NCBI RefSeq assembly: GCF_021155775.2
Contig: NC_060235.2
Location: forward strand, 19,211,598-19,275,597
Direction of reading: 5' to 3'
DNA: 64,000 bases
From: Neodiprion pinetum
Lineage: Eukaryota > Arthropoda > Insecta > Hymenoptera > Diprionidae
Below are positions 14,007 through 26,960 of this stretch, one piece after another (positions within the stretch are counted from its first letter, which is position 1; the number at the start of each line of letters is the position of its first letter). The translations under genes and the position numbers were made by a program. The notes beneath the pieces are model-generated. The model saw nothing but the letters and a program-made list of their open reading frames with translations, did no database searches and was not told the DNA's origin.

Positions 14007-16039
14007 ATTGATCGTAGAGCCCTTATTTATTGGAAAAAACATTGGCTTGCGGTTGTAAACAATTGTTTGAATGTCGTACTTTTCTGCCGTTCCTCGTTAT
14101 TAAAAAAGCATACCGTATATTGAATTGCAACAAATTGTAGCTTGTTTCATTTGTAAATAGATTATCGACAGATCGACTAAATTTAAATTTTCATTTCGCC
14201 CTTCAGTTCACTGAAGACACGACTTGTGTAACATTAATACAGATCGCAAGTGATGAATTAATCCTTTTATTTAAAATATATTCACTCAATTCAAAATTCA
14301 CGTCAAGCGATTCATGTATAATTATGTAAGAACAAAACAAGCTAATATTTATTAAGATCGTATCAATTTTTCGCATCACGAACTAACAACAAATGCACGA
14401 TAATGCAATACGTCTCAGGTTATCAATCGCTAAACTATTTTTGTAAAAATTTACGGTTTTTAACTTTCTTACAACATACCGAGATTTATAACGAAATTCA
14501 TAACTTAATTCAGTAGGATATTGATTTTGAGTCTTTGGTTTTTATTTTTTTCGCTTTGACACTTTTTCAATAAGATTGTAGGTGTTTAAATGATGTACAA
14601 AGTAATCTTTGAATTTATGATAATTTTACAACGAAATATCTACACATAGAACCGTATATTGTGAATTATTTTATTATGGACCCCGCAATGTATTGTAAGA
14701 AATTCGTTTTCGCATCGAAATTATATAGCACGTGAGCTGCTACGTCTTTAGACCGGATACATCGAATTTATTATCTATGAGTAGGAATCGACCGATCTAA
14801 ATAACAGAGGGTTTACTATGTAGTATAATACTGTATGTACGTATAAATGGCGATGGAATAATTTAGTGGAAGCCGTTGCTATATCTCTGGGGTTGAATCA
14901 ATTTTACTGCAAGACGAATAGAATTGCGGTTTTATTTTATACAACGCGGTTCAGGAAATTTTCGGTTTACAGACAGAAGCCAAATTGAAGAAATACAATA
15001 TGCAGGTACGTAGCACCAAAAATTAGAATTTGTCTTATAAGCAAAATTGTTTCAGCCGTTAGAAATATTAAAAATAGTAAATCGATTTTGATTATTAATA
15101 AGGATATATCGGAAAAAGATAGAAGAGCAGTTAGATTGAATCATTCAGTAAAAATTCGTGAAAGAATTTGAAGAAATGCGAAAAAAAAATTTCCATTTGT
15201 TGCAGAATAAAAAGTTAAAAGCTCTGAAATTTTAAAGACACAGTCCTTTGATTCAAGATGATTTACATTAACGTGCTCTTTTGTTAAGGCCAAATTCGTA
15301 CATTTGAATGAGGGAGATTCTTTGAAGCTGTGAAACTAAAATTCTTGACTCTTGTGTAACGTGTAAAACACGGTTTGTTGAAAGAAAAGAAACCCAGACT
15401 TTAAAACGTTAAGATGCAGTGAAAACTCAATTTTCCGCTTTCGAGGTGATTATAATAACATTCCTAAGTTTTAAATCTGGAAAACAGTTCAAGTGATCGT
15501 AAAGGAAAATCTAGTTTCCACGTTGCAGACGGAATTTCCTTCAACTGTTAAAAAGTATTTCAACCTTAGCCTGCAGTAGTTACGTGCATGTATTGTAAAT
15601 TCGAAATTTTCAGCGGACTTTTTAGAGTTGAAAACATTCTTCACGTTCCTGTCAATATAAAAACTTCCATTTTCTGCGAGTGAAGAAAATCTCGTGATTG
15701 TAGTTGAACAGATTACATTTTGTACAAAGTATCGCTCACGGGTAGTGAATAGCGTTAAACGAGCGTCGCATTCAGAGTCCGCGCTTTTCAAGTGGGATTA
15801 TTCCGTCTTTCACGTATTTCTACAAGATCATACAACTTTCCTTCTTCAACAAGTCCTGTGTAAGGTATTCGCTATGTACTACCTACTATCTGCTCCAGTC
15901 TGCACGATATTTTACATACCCACGTACAACTTGGCAACAGTTTGACCACGTTGAAATCGTTACAATATAGAAATCGCGGGAGTTATTATATCTCTTAAAC
16001 GATTTATTACACAAGATGAATTGCCAAGACTAAACGATC

Positions 16040-16305
16040 CGTCGTCTGCTACAATTTAATGCGCATGCTCCACAATTCGAGAGCAGTTGCTTGCCAGGGT
16101 GACCAACCGTCACGAACGTAACCTCAAAAATTTTGAAAGTTGTTGTTTGCACTTGTGTTCAACACCGACGGCTGTCGAAATTTTCGAGGTTACTTACATT
16201 GCAGCGAATTGTCGCCATGTCGTCTCAATTTGGAACGGTTGGTCGCCCCGGCGAACAACTGCTCGCGAATTGTAGTGCATGCGCATTAAATTTTAGCAGA
16301 CGACG
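16040..16305. mobile_element. Foldback element with ~71-bp terminal inverted repeats
   Basis: The left arm starts CGTCGTCTGCTACAATTTAA and continues to GTGACCAACCGT. The right arm read from the other strand starts CGTCGTCTGCTAAAATTTAA and ends GCGACCAACCGT, with roughly eight to ten differences over 71 bp. A second complementary pair follows inside (GTAACCTCAAAAATTTTG with GTAACCTCGAAAATTTCG), offset by about 35 bp. This suits a MITE or foldback transposon. I found no convincing target duplication and no coding capacity. Confidence 0.75.
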
Positions 16306-18145
16306 AACCATTCAGCCGTTAAAAATTCACCCCGTAGACGTAGAACGCAGGCGATTCCTGAGGCACAATTTAAAGGTGTAGATACAGGATAAAGGTTGAC
16401 CGAGGTATAAATGGAATCAAAGAAACCGAACCGATCGACAAAAGTTATAAAACTTGCAAAAGTTCAAGGCAATCGATCGTTTTTCGTTCTTTCCTAAAAT
16501 GGTTTCGCAATCTGTTAAATTTTCCAAATTCGCAATGAAATTCGGGAAGGCAATTTGACAATTTCTTTAAAAGCAACCCAAGCGTAGAAAAATTTGCTTC
16601 AACTCCTCAACATAAATTAATTCGAGATCTTAATTACGTGTAGCGGTCGTTACATTTCCGGTACTCCAAGATAAAAGAGTTCAGCGAAGCGTCGCCACGG
16701 CCGTTCGCAATTATCTATCGAAGAATGAACGGTGGACGGTATATATAATATAACTGAAGTTTCTGCTAGTGGAAGCTTAAAAGGTTAGCATATTTAATAA
16801 GGTCTCCCGGTGTTTTTAGCCAGCCGAAAGGCTCACTTGATCGATATTATACGCGCAGCCTTTCATTCCTTGCTATCCACCCGTTTAACGTGTATGAAAA
16901 TTGCTACAATACGTGCTGTACCTCCCGCCTTCGTTCTGCAGATCGATTCGTCAATTGGCGATGACCTAAAGTTGCCTATAAGGCCGAAGGCTTGCAAGGG
17001 TTCGGGTTATTCGCATTATCTGTCATCGAGAAGAAACAGCGAAACTCGGCACATTGAGCATCCAGCCACGCATGCGCGAACCTTGTCCGATCTTCGCGCA
17101 GGCTGGCCACCTCAAGATTCAGCTGTCAAACACGACTTATGGAGGTTATGCAGCCGATTCGAATTCTTTTTAGATTAAACACATCTCACTTGCTATACTT
17201 TTGTTAATGCCCGACTTATGATTGATGGCTGCTACGGTCATCGTAACAATCCAATTTCCATTCGCCACTTGACTCAAGAGATCAATTTGATATCTCATTG
17301 TTTGTTTTGAATAAGTTGGCTTCCGTGCTTTGCAGGCGAAAATATTACCGGGGTACGATATCGTTGACCAATGAAGTTCGATTATTTTGCACATGAGCAG
17401 TCGGTCGCTTACGATTAGCTCGCAAAGCTCTGCCGTTTTCTCTTCGTATCTGTTACATCTTAATTTTGACAGTCAATATTTGAATTTCAGCATTATGTTA
17501 TGACAATTTCAGCAAATGAATAAATATTCTACAATAATATCAATTACTTCAAATCTCCGTCGTTGGTGGAAATCATAATTTTTAATGCCTTTGAGCTAAA
17601 AAATGAAGATCACTGCGGGTGTATTAGCCATGAACTTGGTTAGAGGAAGCAATTTTTAACCCCCGTTACACGGATAGAACTAAAACAGCAATATGTATAT
17701 TGAAGGAAGTCCTGAAGTGCACCCGTCAAGGACATTGCTGTGGTTATATTGATATCCATACACGTATACATAGAATTTATACTGCAGGGTCTCGAGTAGG
17801 CATGGTGACGCCGTCACGCAATTCCCAAGAATCTCAATCGATTCCTTGTGAAATATATCTGTGTTCCCCCTCGCTGCTACGTATTTGCGACTCAACGCTA
17901 CTACACGTAGACAAGCCTATTCTGTTTCCTTTTTGTGTTTTCGTTCCGTTCCGTTTTCCTTTTTTCTCTTCTCTTATTCAAATGGGTTTCAAGCCATCGA
18001 CTCAGATAGACAAGCGTTCCTACAACACACCGTTTCTTCCTCATCACATCGGTAGCAAAGTTTTTCTTCCTGGGAATTTCATATTCATAGTAGAGTACTT
18101 CTTCACTCGTTCTAACCATACTGGTTAACGCTAGACTACCGAGGT

Positions 18146-18284
18146 AAAATGTAACATGAAGCAGAAATTTTAAAACGAAATTGTGAATCCAGTCTAACAA
18201 AACCAAAATAAAAGTTATTATGTCATGGCGGGGAAAAAATGTAACATGAGGTAGGATTTTTTAAATGAAATTGTAAAACCGGTC
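18146..18284 (+). repeat. Local 49-bp duplication at 90-bp spacing
   Basis: 18146-18194 and 18236-18284 share AAAATGTAACATGA, ATTTT, GAAATTGT and a final CAGTC/CGGTC, at roughly 80 percent match. A diverged tandem duplication of non-coding DNA. Confidence 0.6.
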
Positions 18285-18657
18285 ACTTTGAATTTTCTGT
18301 AGTTCTAGTGTTAAAACGAAACCTTTACTCCACTCTGAAGCGCAGCCGAGCTTCACGAACCTTTACTCGTTTAAACGTCGAACGAAAAGTGATGTTTACA
18401 ACTTATTATGTTATATTCGGATAATACACGTAGGAAACCGTCAAGTTTATGAAAAATATGAAAAAGCACAAAAACGTTTACTTCAACTCAATAACGTCTT
18501 ACGAATTTTTCTAGACTTTTGTTTCGACAGATTCTTACCGTTGTTGTAATACCACCCATGCAGCTTCGTACTTGGGATTATAACGAGCTATTGTGCCGCT
18601 CATTTTTGAATGGGAAACTGTATGTGGAAAGGAAATACTGTACGAATCAAAATTTGC

Positions 18658-18820
18658 CTATTCGGTTTAGTTCCAACATTTTTAAAGATTCTTGAGTAAT
18701 TTGGAATTATCGATATTTTACTGAAATCATTGAGCTTGACTTTTGATAGTCTTGAATAATTAGTAGTAAATTCGACGTTCCTTTGTATGCGAATTGATTT
18801 TCTATAAGATGTCATTTTCT
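18658..18820 (+). repeat. Diverged dispersed repeat, copy 1
   Basis: Partner of 60726-60890. It matches at CTATTCGGTTTAGT, GATTCTTGAGTAATTTGGAA, ATTAGTAGTAAAT and GATGTCAT with conserved spacing. Weaker similarity seems to continue some 25 bp beyond each copy. Confidence 0.6.
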
Positions 18821-21800
18821 ACTAACTGAATTACAGACAAAATATTGTAAGATGAGTCTGTGGCTTTGAGACTTTTGACCGGAGAAATCGGGTTATCAGG
18901 TACTCGTTTGTCAGTTCGTTCAACTCGCAGAATGTATTTTATATATGTGTGTATAATATACATAACCATGTGTCTATTTACCCAGGCATTACAAGCAATA
19001 TTCGTTTTGGCAAGCGTGGATCATTCGAATTGGGCACCATATAATAGGTTTATAATGGCCCGATCCACTTAAAGTAAGCCAATTTAAGGTAAATCCTCAA
19101 GAAATGCTAAAAAACACATTTTTTGACTTTCTCAGCCCTGTTAATGAAAACGGGATAGAATCCACTTTTTTTTTTTATCACATGTGAAAATGTTAATGAT
19201 AATTTGTCGCTTTCGAGTCAAAGTAAATGCGCGAATTTCGAAATACATCAACGGGAAAAAAAAAATCTTTTACTATCCAAGTATTCTGAATATTCATTAA
19301 ATGTGTGGATCAATCTTGAAATATCATGACAAGTAAATAAAAATTCTTGAAAAAAAAAAAAAAAAACTGTTAGAAAAAGTTTCCTAATTTATAATTTATA
19401 ATTATTCATCTATGTAATATACCGATTATATTACTTACTTTCTGTAATTTTTATTTCGAAGCGAAATTGAAGATTTGAGCGAGACGTGAAAAAAGAAACC
19501 TTTTCCTTACTTGTACCGTACTTTTGTTTTTTACATTATACCTTCCTTTCCGTATCCCTATTTCGGATAATACTTCAACATTACACTTTCATTATTCAGA
19601 TTTTATTACAAGTACTATAGCATCACATATTCTGAAAAACGACCGCCGGAGTGCATCTCGAGTGTTATGTATCCTTTGTTTCTTTCCCCTTCTCTGTCGC
19701 TTTCTTATGCCTTCAACAGCTTCTTAAGAGTCTTTCAACCGACGAATTTAAAGACGAAGTCAACTTCAGCGCGGCTTATCACGAATAGCCGCGCAATTAC
19801 AATAACCATTAGTAACAATTTGAGCCACATTGAAGAGCAAAGATGTTTTCCTCAAATTCTCACGGTAGTCGAAATACGTATTGTTCGATTCGCTTGCAAA
19901 TCTTGGGAACTATTGTTTGCCTGCTTTGCATTTTTAATACAAATAAATAATAAATTTAACAAGATTTGGAAATTTTCATTGAATATCAATAGACAATTTC
20001 ACAGATTGTCAATTATATATATACAAACGATATAGAGTTCAAGCGTCGATTTGACCAATTTAGTTGCTTGATCGGCTAGGAAGTTTCGGCCAAAATACAC
20101 GTCCGTGAATCAGCTGATTCTTGGACGGCATTTATAACATATAATACAAGTATTTAAAACGGTGGCTATTGTATACATGCAGCCTTCGAAATTCTCGAAC
20201 CATTTGCCAGCCGTATTTAACCAACGACGGATGCACACCAGATAGACGTGCGTATAATTTACACTATTTGGCACCCGCGTGGCGGTGCATTCGATAAATT
20301 GCGCAACTGTTTTCGCGGTCTTCGGAGAGAGCAAGAAAAAAAAGAAACGAAACGAAGAAAGAAAAAGCATATCAGCTTTACATAAATCGAGATGTCTAGA
20401 ATTTCAAAGTTGCGTACGATATCCTATGGAATTTTAGCGACTCGCAAACGCACAGGATTTTCCCAAAATTTATGAAAGTTCAACAGAAACTTTTACTCTA
20501 TTATCTAAACTGATCGGCAGAATTTTGATTTCCGTTTAGTCGTCGCGTATTCGTCAAAGAGGCTAATTCTCTTCGAGCGGCTGAAGGCTTTGCCGTTTTA
20601 TAGAACAGTGCCAAAAGAAGAGTTTGCATTCGAGTCTCACGCATGTAATTAGCGGTTGTGTTTTGTCCGTCTGGCTATTTACCCACCGCGAGTCAGCCGA
20701 GGAGGAGATTGCGAAAGGTGCAAAGTGTCGAGGGTGACTGTTAATGACCTGTGTTGTGTACTTGCATATACCTAATTCTAGGAAAGAAACTAACTCGGAA
20801 CTACGGGCTCTGTCGTTATGCGACAGATAAGAAAGTAAATTTGCGAAATACGGTAGAAAGAGCAGAGAGAATGAAGAAAAATCAGCGAAAATTACACACA
20901 TTTGCAGCTTACAAAATATGTTATTATTTACATTGCACGAGTACGATCCATTCCCTGCAATTTCATGCTGAGTATGGATTTTGGTGTCAATTACCTCATG
21001 AGTATGATTATCATGTTTCTATTTCAAATAATAACTTTTGTGAATTGCGAATTCGGTAATAAAAAATTCAATGAATCTATATTTTGAACGCTCTTCCCTT
21101 TAATCCATTTGATTGCAAATTACTCGTCTTTCTGAAGAATATCAAAATTCAAGAACTGACGTACGAAGAAAGAAAAAATTGGGGAGCCATAAGAATCCTC
21201 AGTCCATTTATTTCCTTAACATCGGAAAGTTTTGCTCATTATTTGTGGGCAGGAGGTGAAGAAACAAAAGAACAATTCAAAGATGAGCGTGTAAAAACAG
21301 TGAAACAAGAAGGAAGCAAGACTGCAGCAGAAACTGGCAAAATATTGACAACGCCTGGTTCGCATGGCGTCCCATATAATAATAGTGTAGCTCTACTCGA
21401 TAAGAGAGATCAGATGTTCGAGTTACGATTTACGATGTATTTACTATAACCATTATCGTATAATGCGTATAACGCGAGAATATTGACCGGATAATCTCGA
21501 TACATTTTGCTTTATCTTTGACGGTTATTTTTTCCCGACGTAAAAACCACATATATCAGATATATAGAACACAGTGAGACTATGTTATGTTATTAATCAA
21601 CCCTATGGTGTGCGAAATTGGTTATGGTAGAGTTTATGTAGCAAAGCGTTATTGTATACAGACGCACAGTAAATCATAGCAAACTGTTACAAAGTCGTTC
21701 GAACGATCAATTACTAAACAATTCAGTCACTTACGTATAATAAGTCCACTCAAACGTCAATTAATTCTCAATTTTAAGAAAAAAAATTGTCCCTCGTCAA

Positions 21801-22899
21801 GAATTATAAATCAACCAAAAGAATCGAGTTAAATTAGTTTTCAGCAGGTATAATATATATTAAAAAATAAAATATATATTACAAAATAAAGTAAAAAAAT
21901 TTCCAAGTAATATTGTACAACGTTGACAGATTACCAAATTTAAATAAAAAGTCAGAATACTTTTCCTACTAAAGTGACCAGCGAATGAATATATGAAACA
22001 ACTTGTGAATAGTTATCAGTTGAAATGATTGAAATTGAAATTGATAATAACAGAAAGCGAGCGGAAACAAATCTAAAGTGATAATGACAATGTGACACCG
22101 TCAATACCTTTGCCTTTATTTCATACTTGGATTCTACGCAGTAGACGTAATTTGCCAAGCGTGAACTATTCGCGACGTAATTAGACATGTGGGTAGAATG
22201 GGAGGAAGGAACGAAAGGGAGTCAATTTATACAACGGTAGATTGAAAAGCACAGTTTCTATCATTTTCGATTTCTAACATCGGCGAACTTGGAAAAAAAT
22301 GGATTCGCAATGACCAGTGAATGAGGAAAAAGTTCGTATCAACGAAACAAGAGCGAAGTGGTAAGATTTCAAAGATATATGTAAGTATTTTTAGACTAAT
22401 TACTAGGTGAATAGTTGATCGGTCAATAATCGATAAAAGAAATCGTTGATAAGAGCGTCCAAGTACATAACGAGATTGTCCATCGCCGAACGTTTGAAAT
22501 TGCAACTAAATCAATGAAGAACATAAAACTAAATTTGATATGTTTAATTTGGTGCAGTGTTGCAAAATAAAAATGGCGAGATGAAGTTAAATTTACGAAT
22601 TCAGGATTTCAGCTTCAACATTTCTCCGTAAAATCTTTCGTTGTAGAACGTTAGAAACTTGAAGCTTCGAGGTGGCGCCAGAATTACATAGATGTCAAAA
22701 TAACAAGATGATAAAAAGAAAAAAACTTACGTTTTAGCGATGTGGGCGACTGTCGACTATGGCACAAATTGGCACTATATACATACCTACATATAAATTT
22801 ACAGTAAATTTAACACACCGTGTCGTTGTGCAACCCGTAATTATGCGAGTAATATTAGTTGTATTGATATTGATGTATGGTAACTAGGATGAGTAGTGT

Positions 22900-23080
22900 T
22901 GTGGAAAAGCGGATAAGCAAACAACGGATCGCCCCGAATTGGTTGGTGCAGGTTTATTCTTATCGGAGAAATTCAAGAACGACGCGATATCACTCGCGGT
23001 GCGCACCGCACTGAGGGTGGATCGAGGACGCCTAGGGGCGTCGCGACGCCAGCGTCCCGCCGCGGCGTAAATTCGCACTA
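22900..23080. other. CpG-rich patch beside MITE copy 1
   Basis: Dense CpG (for example GGGGCGTCGCGACGCCAGCG and GCGGTGCGCACCGC) in otherwise AT-rich DNA. GCGGTGCGCACCGC is a perfect 14-bp palindrome. No gene is recognisable, so this could be a promoter or an insulator-like element. Confidence 0.3.
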
Positions 23081-23091
23081 GAATTGCCGTA

Positions 23092-23518
23092 CGCTAAGAA
23101 AAATATCATTTGGTATAGTAACTAGAAAAATTCAGTAAAACAGGTATCGATGAAAAAACGGTTTGAATATTGTTGGAATTACGAAAAACGAGGTACGCGT
23201 AACCATTTTGCGATATCGTCGATCCGTTTTTGGTAATTGCAATGCAAAATCAGTTTCTTCGGTTTATTCCACCTTTTTAGTTAAAAACGCTTTAACGTCA
23301 ATTTATTCTTGCAAAAGCATTAAAGCGTCGCAACAGTTACAAGAAAATATAGTAACAGTGATAGTAATGAGAAAAAATAGTAACGGATACCAGACTTTCT
23401 GGTAACAGCTACGAAACTAATTTACGTTTTGTACCTTGAACTATATTTTTCGATTTTGGTAAAAAATAAAAATAGTCAAGGTCTGAGCGCTGACCGGAAC
23501 TAAAAATTTCTCTCAGTG
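23092..23518 (+). mobile_element. MITE-like non-autonomous DNA transposon, copy 1 (427 bp)
   Basis: Partner of 37220-37652. The left end is slightly mutated (CGCTAAGAAAAATATCATTT) and the right end is AATTTCTCTCAGTG. TA dinucleotides flank it at 23090-23091 and 23519-23520. It inserted beside a CpG-rich patch. An open frame inside (23163-23405) has no recognisable content and is not conserved in frame in the other copy. Confidence 0.8.
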
Positions 23519-23520
23519 TA

Positions 23521-26500
23521 ACGTTTCAATTTCAAAAAAAAAATCTCAACAATTGGAGAAACTTTTATGTGTGACTATTTCCAATTTTCACCGTAATCGG
23601 AAGTATGTGGTTATTGATGCAAAATAAAAAAATAGTTTTGTAACTGTAATTGAAAAACGATTTATGCATTACTATCATTTTTCATCATAGTCACTCGCAA
23701 TGTATTTCTTTGTAACTGAGGCGATAATTTGATTTTGGTATACGAATATAACTTATTCGACTGAAAAAGTGTAGCAATCCGAATAAACAGTTTTTAATAT
23801 GGCAATAATGAGAAAATCTATAAGTATCGAAAACTATTATAATTACCGTAAATAGCTTAACTTGTATCACATTTTCTCATGATCTCAACAATATTTAAAC
23901 GATTATTATAACGATATGTATCTATTTTATTAGAATGTTCTAGTGACAGTGATAAATAACAGAAGAAAATCAATCCATACAGTTACGAAACGAGCGAGTT
24001 ATTACTCTTTATTTAACAACTTTTCACTGTTTTGTATACCTACAACAAACAAGAATACAAAGTAGACAATAAACTCTTCAAACCACTGATGCTCGTCATG
24101 AGTTTTGAGGTTATGGCAGCAACAATCAGGGAGAAAATTGGATACTTGCAGCAACAAAAAAAAGTAAAGTGTTTATACAGCTGTTTTCTATTCATTCGAA
24201 CTCGCATGTTGATAAAAAAAAAAAAAAAAATTAACTAAATACGGAAATACTGACCGTATAATAAAAAAATTCGAAAATTTTGTAAATACTTCATAAATGA
24301 TTTTTGAGATTGTACCTACTCCTGGATTTTTCATGATCTTAATTCGGTGGCTGCACGCTGAAACGATCGTTCCTGAGTAGTTTTTTGTTTACATTTTCTG
24401 TACTGTGAGTGAAAAAAATCGATTATAAGCCAGCTTTTTCATTGGTAGGCGTAATATGGACTGCCCGACTTGAATTATATCCAGTTCATAAATTTCTGCA
24501 GATCGTAATTCTCATTAAACTTGTATGTGAGAACTGTTTAACTAATAACTTTTCTTCCGTGTATTTCACAGACCTTTCGGAAGAATCTGCGGAAACTGCG
24601 ATTGAAAAGTTTGTAACGTTAATTTGAAGACTTTAAGAAGTTAAATATATGCATTTACTTCGAAACTGTTATGATTACCAAACTACAGGTTTTTATCCCT
24701 ACAAAATTAGTTAAATCAAGTTCACCATGAATAAAAAATGTACGTGGTAACGACTATTCAAGAAAAATTAATATCTATGATTGATTACTTGAAACAAAAT
24801 AGCAGTTAAAATTGAAAGGGAGCTGAAACGCGTATTTTTTTTTTTTTTTTTTTTAAGACTGACTCATTTCGAAGCTCAGAAATAATGATACAATAATAAT
24901 CGATCTAACGTTCATTTATTTTCTTCAATTTATTTATTTTTTCCTCAATATTATAGTCATTATTACATATGTATAGTGCATTATCTAAAAAAATCTGTCT
25001 TTTTTATGCAACTTATATAGATATAGTATATTGATACATACATATATATATATATATATGTATATATGTGTATTCAAATACATACGTCATGTGTACTTGC
25101 AAAAAATTTACATTATTATTATTGCCCTTATGTGATAATTATATTATTACATTACTATCTGAAAATGATGATGGTAACGGTAATGATTTATTACTCTTTT
25201 TTTCACCTGCATAAGTAAGGTAATGTTGAGAGAGAGAATATGAGAGCGAGACGAGACAAGGAGCGACGGAGACAGAGAGAGAAAGAGATACATATAAATA
25301 ATAATAATAATATTCACTGTCTTTTCCATTAATAGACCGTCAATTTGAGATTAAATCGCTGTCTAGCACGTAGTTAGGATCAAAAACTAATATGACTCCT
25401 GTATATTGTACATAAATGAGATTTAATATACACATACGTATATATATATTTTTTATTTCATTTTTTTTTTTGTTAAATTCGGCTGGATTCTGTGTTTCGA
25501 ACTTTCGACGCATGGTTAAATACGTTGTAACACGTACTGTTTGAAATTGAAGAAGGCAAGAAATGTGATATGAAATTGAAATAATTTTTAAATAAATTAC
25601 CTTGATCAAAATGAATTTTCGAGACGAATAACGATAACAACAACGGTAATAATAATAAAAATATCGATTCTTACCAAGTTATAATTTAAAATATTACCGT
25701 AGTATAAAATATAAATTAAATAACTTTAACGATGTGTATCTTATATTATAATTCATGATATGAAGTATCGGTAAGAGAAAAAAATCAAAGTCTTTTGTTG
25801 ATACAAAAAAGAAATTGTTACAACTAAATTGATTTCATGTTTGCAATGTAACCAAACGATACATTGGAAGATCAGCAATGTGGAGAAACGAGTATTTTTT
25901 GCTAGGTGAAGAAATGGGAAGAAAAAAAATTCGATCTTGATAAGATTTAACTCTATAATCTACTTATAATTAAATACATCTTTATAGGGGCATGAAATCA
26001 CGACAGTGTAAAAATAAATTCATTGATTCGACATGCGCGTAATCAATTGAAGCCAATCACATCGAAGATCGTTGAGGTGTGAAAAAAATTTCTCAATTAG
26101 TAAACAATTTACAAATAATGATTATGCGAAATAAAAGTTGCTGAGTTGTAATTTCACAGCAAAATTATTGAGCCATTCCAATGATTTTCTTATGGCATAT
26201 TAATTCAACAATTTTTTTATATATATAACTATGTATGACACATAGATTTTGAGCAAACTACCGATTTAAACGTAGACTGTAGACACAGACAAAAAAATAA
26301 TAATAACAATAGTAACAATTGTTAAACAAATAAATAAGCTTTAAATAAGTTAAGAAAACTAACACGAGAGTTTGGTCACGCAGAAAATTTGAACAGATTC
26401 AAGATACGGAAGTGTAAAGTATAAGGTTGTTAAAACTTTACCTAATTTACTTGTTAAACAAGTGATAAAAAGTAAGAAATGAATAAATAAAATTCCATCG

Positions 26501-26554
26501 AACAGTGAGAGAAGAGAATGAAGGAGAAGAATAGTATATTGTGTAACAAGGAGG
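23521..26554. other. AT-rich non-coding region
   Basis: Low-complexity AT-rich DNA with a T run near 24836-24854 and an AT repeat near 25038-25068. No gene or RNA signature seen. Confidence 0.6.
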
Positions 26555-26960
26555 CAAACTCGGTCTTTTCGGACCGAGCGTAAATTTGCAATATGAGTCG
26601 TAGGCGAGCCGAAAACGTGTATTGAAAATACGCGAGACGAAAAAACCGCTGTCTCCTGGTTGCACACGATTCTTGATATAACAAGAATATGTCACGCATT
26701 TCTTTACGATGCACGAAATTGAGGTTAGGGTCGCGTAATGTCAGACTTGTTCGCGACAGCGCGTGCGCAAAGTTCTGAGAAGTCCTAGGACTTGAAAGTT
26801 GTTTTTCAGTACAGCGCGCATGCGCATTCGCAGGAACACTCGAACTTCATAGAAACGAGTACTTTGCGTAGGGAAAACGCGCATGAAAAAACGCGTAAAA
26901 CATGCTTGCGTTGTATGTAAGAATAATCTGGGGATGACGTGAAAGAATGGTCTTGCCTTT
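26555..26960. promoter_or_regulatory. CpG-rich patch with two NRF-1/Ewg-like palindromes
   Basis: A GC-richer island in AT-rich DNA. GCGCATGCGC sits at 26816-26825 and a second match (GCGCGTGCGCA) near 26758-26768. These fit the NRF-1/Erect-wing consensus, which is typical of housekeeping promoters. No open frame beside it is recognisable, so this may mark a promoter of an unannotated transcript or a distant enhancer. Confidence 0.3.

Larger units (their letters stand above)
10981..16039. other. Non-coding region between GC-rich patch and foldback element
   Basis: AT-rich with no supported gene. It contains the 94-bp palindrome, the CGATTAATCG cluster and a small GC-rich patch around 13450-13640 whose two overlapping open frames carry no recognisable domain. 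Confidence 0.6.
16306..22899. other. Non-coding region with small repeats
   Basis: No supported gene. It holds the duplication near 18.2 kb and copy 1 of the 165-bp dispersed repeat. Longer open frames (16810-17178, 17700-18128, 19667-20035, 21084-21449) have no family signature and mostly lack an ATG start. Confidence 0.55.

Noticed and set aside
17700..18128. 142-codon plus-strand frame
   Set aside because: Non-ATG start and no family signature. Overlapping frames on both strands are equally open.
21084..21449. 121-codon plus-strand frame with coding-like composition (Glu/Lys-rich middle)
   Set aside because: Starts at TTG, no early ATG, no recognisable family and no splice-site support. 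Worth a protein search but not called.
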